A stretch of 64,000 nucleotides of DNA from Oxalobacter vibrioformis (GCF_027118995.1 NZ_CP098242.1:310001-374000), one strand, 5' to 3'. Positions 1 through 8,534 are shown, numbered from the stretch's first letter. Numbers and translations are program-made. Notes: generated by a model not told the origin, from the letters alone.

Positions 1-437
1 GCAGAAGCCGCCGCAATCGCCAGCATACCTCCCATACTTTGCCCGAAGACAAACAGCTTTTCCGTATCAATATCCGGACGGGAACGAACATAATCCAGTG
101 CGGCAACCGCATCCTCAAACACCCCTTTGGGTTCCGGCACCCCATCAGACTGGCCAAACCCCCGGTAATCAAAGGTGAAAAGATGGTATCCACGCAGCGG
201 CAGCCATTGGGCCAGTTGCCAGTGCGCTGTCATATTCTGTGCGTTGCCGTGCATATGAATGACGGTTCCTTTTGCCTGGCGTGGATCAGCAAGGCCTTTG
301 GCATAGATAAACCAGCCCGACAGACGGGTGCCATCAGCACTTTCGAAAGTAACCTCATCAAATGCCATCCCCCTGCTGTAAGGCGAGTCATACACTTCGT
401 CATCAGGAGAATAAAGACCTCTGTATCGACCAGGCAT
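1..437 (-). CDS. alpha/beta hydrolase (C-terminal part outside the window)
   Basis: The minus-strand frame opens with ATG at 437 and runs off the left edge, so about 145 N-terminal residues are visible. The family's oxyanion-type HGNAQN motif, the strand motif DYRGFGQSDG and the nucleophile elbow GQSMGG are all present, in the order seen in BEM46/YfhR-type serine hydrolases. No signal peptide is visible, so it is probably cytoplasmic. The substrate cannot be told. The gene follows a TonB-like gene on the same strand with a 9-bp gap and may share its transcript. Confidence 0.85.
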   Translation of the reverse strand, partial: MPGRYRGLYSPDDEVYDSPYSRGMAFDEVTFESADGTRLSGWFIYAKGLADPRQAKGTVIHMHGNAQNMTAHWQLAQWLPLRGYHLFTFDYRGFGQSDGVPEPKGVFEDAVAALDYVRSRPDIDTEKLFVFGQSMGGMLAIAAAS

Positions 438-446
438 AATGACTCC

Positions 447-800
447 CTACCTCCCCTGCAAACGGAATGTCACGGGAATAGATACCGCCATTGGCTCACC
501 GTCTCCGGTATAGGGAAGCGGCTTCCATTGGGGCATGAGATGAACCACACGCAAAACGGCTTTCTCAAGCAAAGGGTGCGCGCTTTTGACAATGCTCGCA
601 TGCACGATATTTCCATACCGATCAATCATCAACTGGCAGACGACTCTTCCGGAAATGCCCTGCTCCTGCGCAGCCTGGGGATAAGTCACCCGCTGCAAAA
701 TATGGTTTCTGATAGCGGAGAGATTATCCTGCGATACGCTCGCCTTTTTTTCGGAAGCCGATTGCCGGGATGATTCACTTTCCATTGCCTTTACCGCCAT
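447..800 (-). CDS. small TonB C-terminal-domain protein (energy transducer TonB-like)
   Basis: This 117-residue protein consists almost entirely of a TonB C-terminal fold. It begins near YPQAAQEQGISGRVVCQL at about residue 40 and ends with a VSIPVTFRL strand. In the family this domain contacts the TonB box of outer-membrane receptors. The usual N-terminal membrane anchor and proline-rich spacer are missing from this frame. Its ATG lies inside the last codons of the upstream gene (ATGGCGGTAA overlap), so the two are translationally coupled. Either it is a stand-alone TonB-C protein, or it is the tail of a fusion with the upstream exported protein. Confidence 0.75.
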   Translation of the reverse strand: MAVKAMESESSRQSASEKKASVSQDNLSAIRNHILQRVTYPQAAQEQGISGRVVCQLMIDRYGNIVHASIVKSAHPLLEKAVLRVVHLMPQWKPLPYTGDGEPMAVSIPVTFRLQGR

Positions 801-1306
801 GTCATATTCGCGATAAACAGCATCGACTGTCGAGGGAATATTGCGGAATCCCCCTGGAATTCGTCAAGAATATCCACCTCCCGCTGCACAGCCACTTCAA
901 TACCGGATGTCACCCTTCCACGGGAAACCCGCTCATCATAAAGCGCCTGAAAACGGATTCTTCTTTCCACCATCTCATCAATGGTACGGCTGCCCCAGGG
1001 ATTTTTCAGGGGAATCGATCCATCCCCGCCAGCGAGTATGTCATCCGCCAGTTGAAACATGAGATTCATGTCATAACAGACATCGTCAGGGAACACTTCT
1101 TTTCCTTCCACCTTTTCCCCAAGCGCTTTCATGTAAGGCGCAATCCGCTCTTCAAAAATATCAGCCATGCCGGAGCATTCGTAGAAATAACCGCGCATTT
1201 GGAAAGCCTGTCCCATCTGCTCACGGGTACAAGCGGCATGAAGAATACCCTGCCATAACAGGCCCGACAAAAAAGGAGGATAAAAGAAAGTCTGATGCGC
1301 ATACAC
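791..1306 (-). CDS. hypothetical protein, probably exported, signal peptide frameshifted
   Basis: The 171-residue frame opens at a GTG and has no recognisable domain; it is mildly acidic with a Met/Asp-rich middle. A perfect signal-peptide start (ATG CGC ATC AGA CTT TCT, reading MRIRLSFILL) lies in the next frame. It would join this one smoothly as MRIRLSFILLFLSGLLWQG if the six-base A tract at 1269-1274 had seven bases. The stop overlaps the start of the downstream TonB-C gene. As written the gene is either a pseudogene, a phase-variable gene or affected by a sequencing error. Function unknown. Confidence 0.5.
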   Translation of the reverse strand: MYAHQTFFYPPFLSGLLWQGILHAACTREQMGQAFQMRGYFYECSGMADIFEERIAPYMKALGEKVEGKEVFPDDVCYDMNLMFQLADDILAGGDGSIPLKNPWGSRTIDEMVERRIRFQALYDERVSRGRVTSGIEVAVQREVDILDEFQGDSAIFPRQSMLFIANMTWR

Positions 1307-1377
1307 GGCATTGTAACGTCAGCCTGCGTTTTTGCACGTACCAAAGCAGGCGGCTCAGCCCTGGCAGCAGGAAATAA

Positions 1378-1403
1378 AAAACCCGCGTCACTGACGCGGG
1401 TTT
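1378..1403. terminator. hairpin terminator upstream of the hypothetical exported gene
   Basis: AAACCCGCG and CGCGGGTTT form a perfect GC-rich stem around a short loop, flanked by A and T runs, so it can act on either strand. It separates the leftward TonB-C operon from the tiny membrane-protein gene upstream. Confidence 0.75.
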
Positions 1404-1441
1404 CACAAAAACAGTCAATACCTTACATAGTAAACACCCTA

Positions 1442-1603
1442 TCAGGATTGCATGCTTTGTGCTTCATGATGAATCTGTTTAGCCAGTACCGTGTCAGGCG
1501 TCCCGTTTTCATAAAAGCCGGTAAAAACAAGACCGACAACAAGAAAACAGGCAACACAGCCAGCTAAAAGTGAACCAACACCTTTATTAGTTCCAGAAGA
1601 CAT
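1442..1603 (-). CDS. 53-residue single-pass membrane protein
   Basis: A short frame starts at an ATG preceded by AGGAG at proper spacing (AGGAGCTGAAATC-ATG), which strongly supports translation. Residues about 10-30 form one hydrophobic helix (LLAGCVACFLVVGLVFTGF) with two cysteines. A polar tail follows that ends HHEAQSMQS. No family is recognised. The bidirectional hairpin downstream would end its transcript. Confidence rests on the ribosome-binding site and the clean transmembrane pattern. Confidence 0.65.
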   Translation of the reverse strand: MSSGTNKGVGSLLAGCVACFLVVGLVFTGFYENGTPDTVLAKQIHHEAQSMQS

Positions 1604-1946
1604 GATTTCAGCTCCTAATTTAAAAGTATTACTCTCCTAAATTCTCAACTGAACTCTCCTTGGCGCTATTAGAACACTATTTTCTTTCCCTGTAAAAGCA
1701 GCCTCAACACCTGATTTTTTTAACCCCATGTTTTCTATCAGATAATATTTATTTACATGGTTTTATCTGCAGTTGTATTTTTGAGACACCGTGTCACCTG
1801 GATGAAGCAAGGCCGACATGTTTGCCAACAACTCTTTCAGCCGGTCGGCAGGCAAGGCCGACTGAAGGACTCATATTGAATCCGGGGATACTCCATCAGC
1901 AACCCCACCTGAGCCGAGAATAACGGCATGGCATATCAGATTCCCA
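1604..1946. other. intergenic stretch, no gene seen
   Basis: An AT-rich region between the methyltransferase stop and the tiny membrane-protein gene. It should hold the promoter of the latter. No convincing reading frame, RNA gene or strong hairpin was seen. Confidence 0.5.
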
Positions 1947-3524
1947 CTACGCAGGAAGCGCTCCCATCGCACGGAGATAGGGAAGCTGCTCACGCGCAAA
2001 ATCAGCGGCTATAGCGGCAACATGCGGCAGCACATTTTCCGGCCAGAGCGGATCACCGCCGCTGTCCGTAATGACCGTGCCGCTGTCCGCGTATGTCTTG
2101 CATACAAAGTCAGCCCAGTCTTCAGGCTCCTTGGCGCCGTCAGCCCGAGCAAGCAGGAAAAGCCGTTCCATCCGCGTGGCAGCAATACCCGTACCTGTGA
2201 CAGGTGACGCTAGAAAAGGCGCGCCTTCGCCAGCCTTCGCCTGTTCGCAGAGCACACGGTTAAGACGAGCACAGGCATCGCGTGATTCCTGCGAGACATT
2301 CTCACGGGCTACATGAAGATAGCCCGCGCATGTCAGTATCGCCAGAAGGTAGAGCAACTGGTCTTCCTTCATACCAGCCAGCCGCCGGTGATTCTTGAGG
2401 AAATCAACCGATTTGGGTATGCAGGATTTTTCAGCCAGCGTCACCAGAAGCGGCACAATGGTTTCCTCGCGCAGGATGATCGAACCAAGCTGTGTAGGAA
2501 TGGAAAAGCGCTCCAGATTGTAGAAAAAATCCAGCGGATTGCTCAGGGCAAAGCACAAGCCATTAAGACGCTCCTGACGTTCATTAGATGAAAGCAGACG
2601 CAAGTCTTTCATGTACAAGTCCGCACGGAATGCGCGGTTTACCGCAAAATCATATAGCGTTTCACGCATGGCAGTATTAGGCGCAGCATCCAGGGCGGAA
2701 AGCACTTCCTGCGGCAGGTAGGCGTCCAGCCGTACCTGCGAATGCATCGACGTGACAAAGCCGCATTGCGCAGCTGTCAACTCTTTTGCCACATCCTCAA
2801 AATAAAACGGCTGCCAGTTGCGATTCATATACTCGTGGGCGAGATATTGCACCGATTCCCCCTGGAGGCTTTCAAGCTTTTCCTTCACCTGCGGCTGCTC
2901 GGCAAAAAACGCCGCACCCGATTCTGCGAAAGACTTTGCGAAAGCAAATGCCTGCCGCGTCTGCGTTCCACTATCAAGACCCGCACCCATGGCATCAACA
3001 TAACGGATCATCAGTTCACGTGCCGGCATGAACGAAGCCCAGCCCGGCAGTGCGTTGTAGCTGACATAAACAATACCGCCAGGCTTGAGATGGCGGCGAA
3101 TGATGTTCTGGATATGCTCCCGGTTTTCTGCGTTAATCCAGCTCCACACACCATGCAGGGTAATAACATCAAAAGCCGGAAGATTGCCTGCCTCGCCATA
3201 AGCTTCAAGATCGGCAAAACTCATATTCAGCGCATGAACATTACCCAGCCCGGCAGCAGTTGCCATACCCTGAGCATTATCCGCGTGCTCGCGCATAAAA
3301 TCCGTTCCCCAAAACTCACCCCGCACCGCAGCGGCGTGAATATTAAGCGAAAGCCCCTGCCCGTAGCCAAGCTCCAGATAGCGGAAAGGCTCACCCTCGG
3401 CGCACTCAGGCAGATCGGCCCCACTCATCAGCAGGCAGAACCGGATGAAATCCGGCGTCAGCTCACGCTGAAAATGGGAAACATAAGCAAGGTCGGTGAC
3501 ATATCCTTCCGTATGGGTGCGCAT
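1947..3524 (-). CDS. class I SAM-dependent methyltransferase with methyltransferase regulatory domain
   Basis: The 525-residue protein carries a SAM-binding motif I (YLELGYGQGLSLN) near residue 50 and a motif resembling DVITLHGVWSWI near residue 120. A C-terminal half follows that matches the methyltransferase regulatory domain (PF10119) in layout. Such proteins often occur beside cell-surface or secretion loci, but the substrate is not known. The ATG at 3524 is preceded by GGAAAG. Its upstream DNA is cut 68 bp away by the IS3 element, so its native promoter may be lost or replaced. Confidence 0.85.
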   Translation of the reverse strand: MRTHTEGYVTDLAYVSHFQRELTPDFIRFCLLMSGADLPECAEGEPFRYLELGYGQGLSLNIHAAAVRGEFWGTDFMREHADNAQGMATAAGLGNVHALNMSFADLEAYGEAGNLPAFDVITLHGVWSWINAENREHIQNIIRRHLKPGGIVYVSYNALPGWASFMPARELMIRYVDAMGAGLDSGTQTRQAFAFAKSFAESGAAFFAEQPQVKEKLESLQGESVQYLAHEYMNRNWQPFYFEDVAKELTAAQCGFVTSMHSQVRLDAYLPQEVLSALDAAPNTAMRETLYDFAVNRAFRADLYMKDLRLLSSNERQERLNGLCFALSNPLDFFYNLERFSIPTQLGSIILREETIVPLLVTLAEKSCIPKSVDFLKNHRRLAGMKEDQLLYLLAILTCAGYLHVARENVSQESRDACARLNRVLCEQAKAGEGAPFLASPVTGTGIAATRMERLFLLARADGAKEPEDWADFVCKTYADSGTVITDSGGDPLWPENVLPHVAAIAADFAREQLPYLRAMGALPA

Positions 3525-3641
3525 TGGGCTTTCCTTCCTGTTCCGGGCAAAACTTTGATTTTATGGCTTCCCAGCACAGTGCGCAATGCGGGGGGTAATC
3601 CCCCCACTGATTAGTTTGAATTGGAAGTAGAATTTTCTTAT

Positions 3642-3683
3642 GAAGGAGGTTCTACATGAAGAGAAGGAGGTTCTACATGAAGA
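3642..3683 (+). repeat. 21-bp perfect tandem duplication of the orfA ribosome-binding site and start
   Basis: GAAGGAGGTTCTACATGAAGA occurs twice back to back (21-bp unit). Each copy carries a strong AGGAGG and an ATG in the same frame, so orfA has two equivalent starts seven codons apart. Confidence 0.9.
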
Positions 3684-3943
3684 AGTCGAGATTTACCGAT
3701 AGCCAGATCATGGCGATATTAAAGCAGGCCGAATCCGGGATTCCCGTACCGGAGTTATGCCGTGAACATGGGATGAGTTCAGCAGCGTTTTACAAATGGC
3801 GAGCCAAATATGGCGGCATGGATACTGCCATGATAACCAGGATGAAAGAACTTCAGGCCGAAAATACCCGTCTCAAGAAGATGTACGCTGAAGAGCGCCT
3901 CAAAGCAGAGATACTCAAAGAAGCCATCGAAAAAAAGTGGTAA
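3656..3943 (+). CDS. IS3-family transposase OrfA (helix-turn-helix)
   Basis: The 95-residue protein has an N-terminal helix-turn-helix ([16 protein letters not shown], then [16 protein letters not shown]) and a C-terminal leucine-zipper-like helix. This is the usual layout of IS3 OrfA. It binds the element ends and is fused to OrfB by -1 frameshifting; an A-rich slippery stretch (ATCGAAAAAAAG) lies just before the overlap. The start is ambiguous because the ribosome-binding site and ATG are duplicated; the inner ATG at 3677 is equally good. Confidence 0.9.
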   Translation: MKRRRFYMKKSRFTDSQIMAILKQAESGIPVPELCREHGMSSAAFYKWRAKYGGMDTAMITRMKELQAENTRLKKMYAEERLKAEILKEAIEKKW

Positions 3944-4764
3944 GGCCATCTCAACGGCGGGAGATGGCCAGGCGAGCCGTTGCCGACAAGAGGATATCCA
4001 TCCGTCTGTCCTGCGAGACATTCGGGGTCAGTCAAACTTGTTACCGGTATCAAAGCCGGAAAAATGCCGAAAACGAACAGATTGCCCAATGGCTGATGCG
4101 ACTGACAGACAACAACCGCAACTGGGGATTTGGCCTGTGTTATCTGCACCTGCGCAACGTCAAAGGATTTGGCTGGAACCACAAACGCGTCTATCGCATT
4201 TATCGTGAACTTGAATTAAACCTTCGTATCCGTCCCAAAAAGCGCATGACAGGGGAAAAGCCGGAAATCCTGAGTGTTCCCCAAAAGAGCAACCAGGTCT
4301 GGTCGATGGATTTCATGCATGACCAACTGGAAGATGGCAGAAGCTTTCGGTTATTGAACCTCATTGATGACTTTAACCGGGAAGCGCTGGGTGTCGAAGC
4401 CGACTTCTCCATGCCTTCAGAAAGGGTTATTCGCTGTCTGGAACAAATCATTTCATGGCGAGGGTCGCCTCAAGTGATCCGTTGCGATAACGGCCCGGAA
4501 TACGTCAGCGCCACATTGCAGAACTGGGCACATAAAAGAGGCATCCGAATCGAGTATATCCAGCCGGGGAAACCCCAACAAAATGCTTATGTGGAGCGCT
4601 TTAACCGGACAGTGCGATATGAATGGCTGGCTCAATATCTGTTTACCTCAATTGCAGAGGTACAGGATTTCGCTACCCGATGGGTCTGGCATTATAATCA
4701 TGAACGCCCAAACATGGCCTTGGGCGGCATCACACCTAAACACCGGTTGGCCATGACCGCATAA
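3937..4764 (+). CDS. IS3-family transposase OrfB (DDE integrase core)
   Basis: The 275-residue catalytic subunit shows an HTH_21-type N-terminal part ([30 protein letters not shown]) and an rve core. The catalytic residues sit in [18 protein letters not shown] and [10 protein letters not shown] (D, D, E). It overlaps orfA by a few bases, as expected for -1 frameshift expression of the OrfAB fusion transposase. Both frames look intact, so the element may be active. Confidence 0.95.
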   Translation: MVRPSQRREMARRAVADKRISIRLSCETFGVSQTCYRYQSRKNAENEQIAQWLMRLTDNNRNWGFGLCYLHLRNVKGFGWNHKRVYRIYRELELNLRIRPKKRMTGEKPEILSVPQKSNQVWSMDFMHDQLEDGRSFRLLNLIDDFNREALGVEADFSMPSERVIRCLEQIISWRGSPQVIRCDNGPEYVSATLQNWAHKRGIRIEYIQPGKPQQNAYVERFNRTVRYEWLAQYLFTSIAEVQDFATRWVWHYNHERPNMALGGITPKHRLAMTA

Positions 4765-4802
4765 CGCTACTTCCGATCCACCCTAAAAAGGGGGGATTAC
4801 CC

Positions 4803-4987
4803 ATGTACCCCAACCGGTTCTGGACTTGAGGGTCCCTGGACGCATCCGCTTTGAGGAAACAGGCTGCGGCTTCCTTGTATTTCTGTTGTTTATATAGTGC
4901 CATGCCATCTTCCTTGTTCCCGGCAAAAGCCGTGACACAAAGGATAAAAGCCAAACCTGCGCAAAGGGTCTGCTTTGATATTTTCAT
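4803..4987 (-). pseudogene. 5' fragment of an exported Sel1-repeat gene, truncated by IS3
   Basis: The first 61-62 codons are almost identical to those of the 325-residue Sel1 protein encoded at 10854-11831: the same signal peptide ending TAFAG and the same NKEDGM, LYKQQKYKEAAACF and QNRLGYM stretches. Reading then enters the IS3 right end and stops. The missing 3' part is not on the other side of the IS, so it was deleted rather than just interrupted. The IS481 element sits 16 bp upstream of the ATG and separates it from any native promoter. Confidence 0.9.
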
Positions 4988-5003
4988 GTTATGTACTTTA
5001 AAG

Positions 5004-6023
5004 TGTGCGATTCACAGACATCATTTCAATTTTCTGACAGCCAAATCGCGCTGATAACTCTGTTCCTGAATGCGCTCTTTTTCTGGATAAAAGTTTTCCA
5101 GTACTTCTTCAGAAAAAGGTGTATCGTCGATCAACTCGTGAAATCGATCCACAGGTGTTTTTCCATTATGGGCACTGTGAGGACGGTCCCAGTTGTAGTA
5201 ATGCTGCCACTCTGCCAAAAGGGAGTGTAGCTCTGGATCATCCAGTCTGATGGTGGCATAAAATTCAGCTTGGTCTGTTTTCTGCGAACGTTCAACCTTT
5301 CCATTCAGATGCGGAGAGCCGGGTTTGTTGGGGCGAAATTTGATGCCGTATTCCCTGAATTTTTCCTGGACCTTGATGGCAAAAAATTCCTGACCTCTGT
5401 CAGTCTGAACGCGCTGAACAGGAAAGGGCATTTCATCTACCACATGCTCAATAAAATCAAGAGTATTGGCTGCTGTGCGACGGCTGTATAGCCTCAAGAC
5501 CCTGTAACGGGTGCAATCATCTATGGCCGTGTATTGAAATAGTCCTGACGCTATTTTGCAGGTGTCCATCTGGACACGATCACCGGGAATCGGGCGCTCA
5601 TACCGGATAAATCCTGCTTTTTTTCGGATTTTCAGAACAGGTTTTACCTGGTTGCGTATGAGTATTTTGTGGATAGTTGCCAATGACAAAGACAGATCGT
5701 GGAGGCGCATTATTTCAGCCTGAATCCTGCGAGCACCAAGATTACGGGAACGCCGTATTTCAAGGATGATTTCTTCTGCCTGAGGGCTGACTTTTTGGGC
5801 TGGTGAATTTTTTGGGCGGCGACTCTGGCTGACAAGTCCTGCTACCCCGTGTTCCTGATAGCGTTTCCACCATTTCCTCAGAGTTGGTCGGGATATGCCG
5901 CATCTTCGGCAGACCAACCCGGCATCACCCGTTTTCTCATAGAGTTGCACCCACTGTAATCTCTGTTGTATTTCTCGTTTCATCAACGCATGTTACAGTG
6001 AAACGATGTGTATGAATCACACA
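5004..6023 (-). mobile_element. IS481-family insertion sequence with 7-bp target duplication
   Basis: The ends are inverted repeats: TGTGCGATTCACAGACATC on the left, and TGTGTGATTCATACACATC when the right end is read in reverse. Immediately outside both ends stands TTTAAAG (4997-5003 and 6024-6030), a perfect 7-bp target-site duplication. The element is therefore complete, and its insertion has not been followed by rearrangement. It carries a single transposase. Confidence 0.95.
5021..5986 (-). CDS. IS481-family transposase
   Basis: The 321-residue protein has an N-terminal helix-turn-helix (LVCRRCGISRPTLRKWWKRY) and a second one near residue 95. The DDE core follows, with catalytic residues in VQMDTCKI, VQTDRGQEF and NGKVERSQKT. 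Full length and intact, filling its element almost end to end, which is normal for the family. Confidence 0.95.
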   Translation of the reverse strand: MMKREIQQRLQWVQLYEKTGDAGLVCRRCGISRPTLRKWWKRYQEHGVAGLVSQSRRPKNSPAQKVSPQAEEIILEIRRSRNLGARRIQAEIMRLHDLSLSLATIHKILIRNQVKPVLKIRKKAGFIRYERPIPGDRVQMDTCKIASGLFQYTAIDDCTRYRVLRLYSRRTAANTLDFIEHVVDEMPFPVQRVQTDRGQEFFAIKVQEKFREYGIKFRPNKPGSPHLNGKVERSQKTDQAEFYATIRLDDPELHSLLAEWQHYYNWDRPHSAHNGKTPVDRFHELIDDTPFSEEVLENFYPEKERIQEQSYQRDLAVRKLK

Positions 6024-6074
6024 TTTAAAGTTAGCCAGAATGATCTCTATCCATTGAAAAAGCTGGGTAGTGAT

Positions 6075-6917
6075 TTATTTCAGATTCACCAGCCGTTCTT
6101 TTGCCTGCTCATTTCCCTGTGCGGCTGCTTTTTCGTACCAACTCTTAGCTTTGACGATGTCCTTTTCCAGATACAAGCCGCGCTCATATTCGTAGCCAAG
6201 AGCGCCCTGTGCCTTTGCCACGCCATTATCAGCTGCTATGCGGATCAACTCTATTCCCTTATCTGGCTGCTTCCTGATGTTCTTGCCGTAGATATACATG
6301 TAGCCTAACTGGTAGCAGGCATCATATGAGCCATTGACTATTGCTTTCTGATACCACTTCTCCGCTTGCTGTCCATCCGTTTTTGTGCCTACGCCAAAGT
6401 CATACATATACCCGACATTGAAGAATGCTTCTTTCGTGTTTTGCTCTGCGGACTTCAGGTACCATTTGAAAGCTTCTTCCGGGTTCTTCCTGACACCTAT
6501 CCCCTTGAGGTAACACCAGCCCATCTTGAATTGGGCGTGGGGATCATTCTGTTTTGCCGCCAGGGAGTACCATCTGCAAGCTTCTACAGCATCTTTCGTG
6601 AAACCAGTGCCGTCCTCGTAGAACGTCCCCGTGTTGTACTGGGATTCCGGTAGCCCTTGTTCGGCCGCCTTTTTGAACCATTTTGACGCTTCAAGCAGAT
6701 CTTTTTTTGTACCAAGCCCTTCCAGGTACATCCCTCCCAGTATTTCCTGGGATTCGGCGTCGCCTGTCATAGCAGCTTTCTTCATGAGCGGAAAGGCTTT
6801 TTCAAGCTGACCGGCTTTGAAGTACTGAATGGCATTCTCCTTGTCTCCTGCAAAAGCACTGCTATACAACAGTGTTATTGCAGCGAAAAGGAAAGGCAAC
6901 AGATTTGCTTTTTTCAC
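6075..6917 (-). CDS. exported Sel1-repeat (TPR-like) protein, copy 1
   Basis: The 280-residue protein starts with a signal peptide (MKKANLLPFLFAAITLLYSSAFAG), so it acts in the periplasm or outside. The rest is a run of Sel1-like repeats: LGGMYLEGLGTKKDLLEASKWFKKAA, then similar units with YEDGTG, YLKGIG, YDFGVG, YIYGKN and YERGLY cores. Such repeats form protein-binding solenoids. It follows a 497-residue protein of unknown function on the same strand, with a terminator hairpin between them. The same pairing recurs at 10.8-13.4 kb. Some T6SS immunity proteins (the Tli5b type) are Sel1-repeat proteins, but no toxin domain is recognised here. Confidence 0.85.
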   Translation of the reverse strand: MKKANLLPFLFAAITLLYSSAFAGDKENAIQYFKAGQLEKAFPLMKKAAMTGDAESQEILGGMYLEGLGTKKDLLEASKWFKKAAEQGLPESQYNTGTFYEDGTGFTKDAVEACRWYSLAAKQNDPHAQFKMGWCYLKGIGVRKNPEEAFKWYLKSAEQNTKEAFFNVGYMYDFGVGTKTDGQQAEKWYQKAIVNGSYDACYQLGYMYIYGKNIRKQPDKGIELIRIAADNGVAKAQGALGYEYERGLYLEKDIVKAKSWYEKAAAQGNEQAKERLVNLK

Positions 6918-6989
6918 GAGATCTCTTTCGGTTATTGGTCTGACAAGGCATTATAGCGGCCTGATCCTTAAAAGACCTGATTCCCGGAT

Positions 6990-7018
6990 AAAAAGGGGAA
7001 GACGCCAACCTCCCCCTC
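6990..7018 (-). terminator. terminator between the 497-residue protein gene and its Sel1 partner
   Basis: On the minus strand AGGGGGAG, an 8-base loop and CTTCCCCT form an 8-bp stem (one G-T pair) followed by a T run. It lies after the large gene and before the Sel1 gene, so the Sel1 gene would need read-through or its own promoter. Confidence 0.65.
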
Positions 7019-7040
7019 AAGTAAATTCGCCTGTCAGGGA

Positions 7041-8534
7041 TCAACGTTTAAATGGATTGGTCCAATCTTTCCTGACACCATCATAAGTATCCAGAAACTC
7101 CTGCCTTTTCACATCTGGAAGAATCTTGATGAAAAGTTTCATGGCCGTAGCGGTGGACGAATCGAGTGTATCTGCCATGCCGTTCAGTCTGGCATGTGCC
7201 TCGCTTTCATCGGGGCCAAATCGAAACTGGCTGTTATGCTGAATATTTTCCAGGCGGATCTGATCACGCTCATCTGCATTGTAATAATTGTTTGCCATCA
7301 TGTTCATCAGCTTGGCTGATCTTGTGGTTGATGCAGCCTTGCCTCTGGTGCCAACAACTAATGCGGCCTCGAAGATATACTCCCCAAGAAGTGTTTCATA
7401 ACAAAGTCGCTTGACGTTGTTGTAGGTCTTGACGGGGTCTTTCGGATCAATAACCTGTGTAAGATTGATGAAACCCTTTTTCAGATCCCGCGTCTTCCGG
7501 TTATTTTCTTTGATCCATTGATCAAATGCAGCCTGATCCTTGATGATCCTGTCTTTCGTCGGAAGCATCTCATTGATTGCAGCTACGCTCTTGGCAGCCA
7601 TACCGGTTTTTTCCAATGCAGCCATCTCCAGGGCATCCCCCCACTGCCCTCCCAATTCCACATCATCATCATCGATCCAGTCATGTTCCGCGGTACCCTC
7701 CATGGCACCCCCACCCCAATCCGCCAGCTTCTGGACGAAATCGTGATACTCATCAGCCGAATCTTTTATGAGACTGGGATTCCTGTTGCCAGCATCAATG
7801 GAATCAGCGGTATTTTGATAATGTTTCCGGTAGGTATCTGCTACCGGGCTGGCAGCAAGGCCTGCCATCCTGTTGGTGAAATTCGACTCTGTCGTATTTG
7901 AGGCGTCAATTCCCTCCACTCTGCCTTTTTGCAGATATCCCTGCATGGCGGGAAGATATTCCATACCGGCATTGTTGTTCGTGGATGCTACAGCGTAAAA
8001 ACCCTGCCTTACGGGGCGATCTCCTGTCTTTGGAGCCGTAATCCCTTCAGTGCTTTTTCGCGCTTCCCAGTATGTCTCGTTTGTTCTGGCAGGCTGTGGA
8101 TTGGCAACCGGATTGTATTTCAGATAACCATCAGCCAAATCCTGTCCATCAGCATTCATCCCCGCCACAACAGAACCGGCAACCTGGTTTGCTATCGAAG
8201 GAGGCTTGTCCGCTGTAAAATTGGACATTAATCCCGCGTCATTGGCTCTATGAGAAGGAGTTGTCTCCTTGTTTGAGGCCGGTTCCCAGGTTTTCATTCC
8301 TTTGGGAAAGTCGCTGATTTTGAAGTCTGCGACAGACTGGCCGGCCTTGCTCCCGAACCCGTTTTCAGGTGAGCTGCTCAAGCTGTTGGTTTTTCTGATG
8401 ATCTCGACTCCAGGATGTTTGTCATCGTCATCCCACAGCGAGAACATGTTATACATGTTATTACTCACGGCATCGCCATAATTCGGCATCTCGAAAGGCC
8501 CGCCAAGAGTTCTTCCATTATTTGATTCTGTCAT
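7041..8534 (-). CDS. large soluble protein of unknown function, cassette copy 1
   Basis: This 497-residue hydrophilic protein has no signal peptide or transmembrane segment and no family I recognise. Residues about 11-17 read GPFEMPN, and a matching GAFEMPK occurs in the paralogous cassette protein. The N-terminal 300 residues are Asn/Ser/Asp-rich and look low in structure; the C-terminal third is helical and acidic/basic. The C-terminal region shares a spaced pattern with the second copy: R-L, then G-K/N-A-S, then K, then A-x-x-Y-x-N. The ATG is preceded by AAGGA. It could be a secreted substrate recognised through an N-terminal signal, a phage-derived protein or an effector; none is proven. 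Confidence 0.75.
   Translation of the reverse strand: MTESNNGRTLGGPFEMPNYGDAVSNNMYNMFSLWDDDDKHPGVEIIRKTNSLSSSPENGFGSKAGQSVADFKISDFPKGMKTWEPASNKETTPSHRANDAGLMSNFTADKPPSIANQVAGSVVAGMNADGQDLADGYLKYNPVANPQPARTNETYWEARKSTEGITAPKTGDRPVRQGFYAVASTNNNAGMEYLPAMQGYLQKGRVEGIDASNTTESNFTNRMAGLAASPVADTYRKHYQNTADSIDAGNRNPSLIKDSADEYHDFVQKLADWGGGAMEGTAEHDWIDDDDVELGGQWGDALEMAALEKTGMAAKSVAAINEMLPTKDRIIKDQAAFDQWIKENNRKTRDLKKGFINLTQVIDPKDPVKTYNNVKRLCYETLLGEYIFEAALVVGTRGKAASTTRSAKLMNMMANNYYNADERDQIRLENIQHNSQFRFGPDESEAHARLNGMADTLDSSTATAMKLFIKILPDVKRQEFLDTYDGVRKDWTNPFKR

Larger units (their letters stand above)
3593..4802 (+). mobile_element. IS3-family insertion sequence, complete
   Basis: Ends are imperfect inverted repeats. 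The left end reads GGGTAATCCCCCC followed further in by GGAAGTAG; the right end read in reverse gives GGGTAATCCCCCC followed by GGAAGTAG. Between them lie orfA and orfB in the classic overlapping arrangement. No matching target duplication flanks it: the left side borders the methyltransferase promoter region and the right side borders a Sel1 gene cut in its coding sequence. This implies a rearrangement at the element. Confidence 0.9.

Noticed and set aside
39..773. Long plus-strand frame over the hydrolase and TonB-like genes
   Set aside because: It is antisense to two recognisable protein families and has no domain of its own.
2742..3614. 290-codon plus-strand frame
   Set aside because: It is antisense to the methyltransferase with SAM motifs; no recognisable motif in itself.
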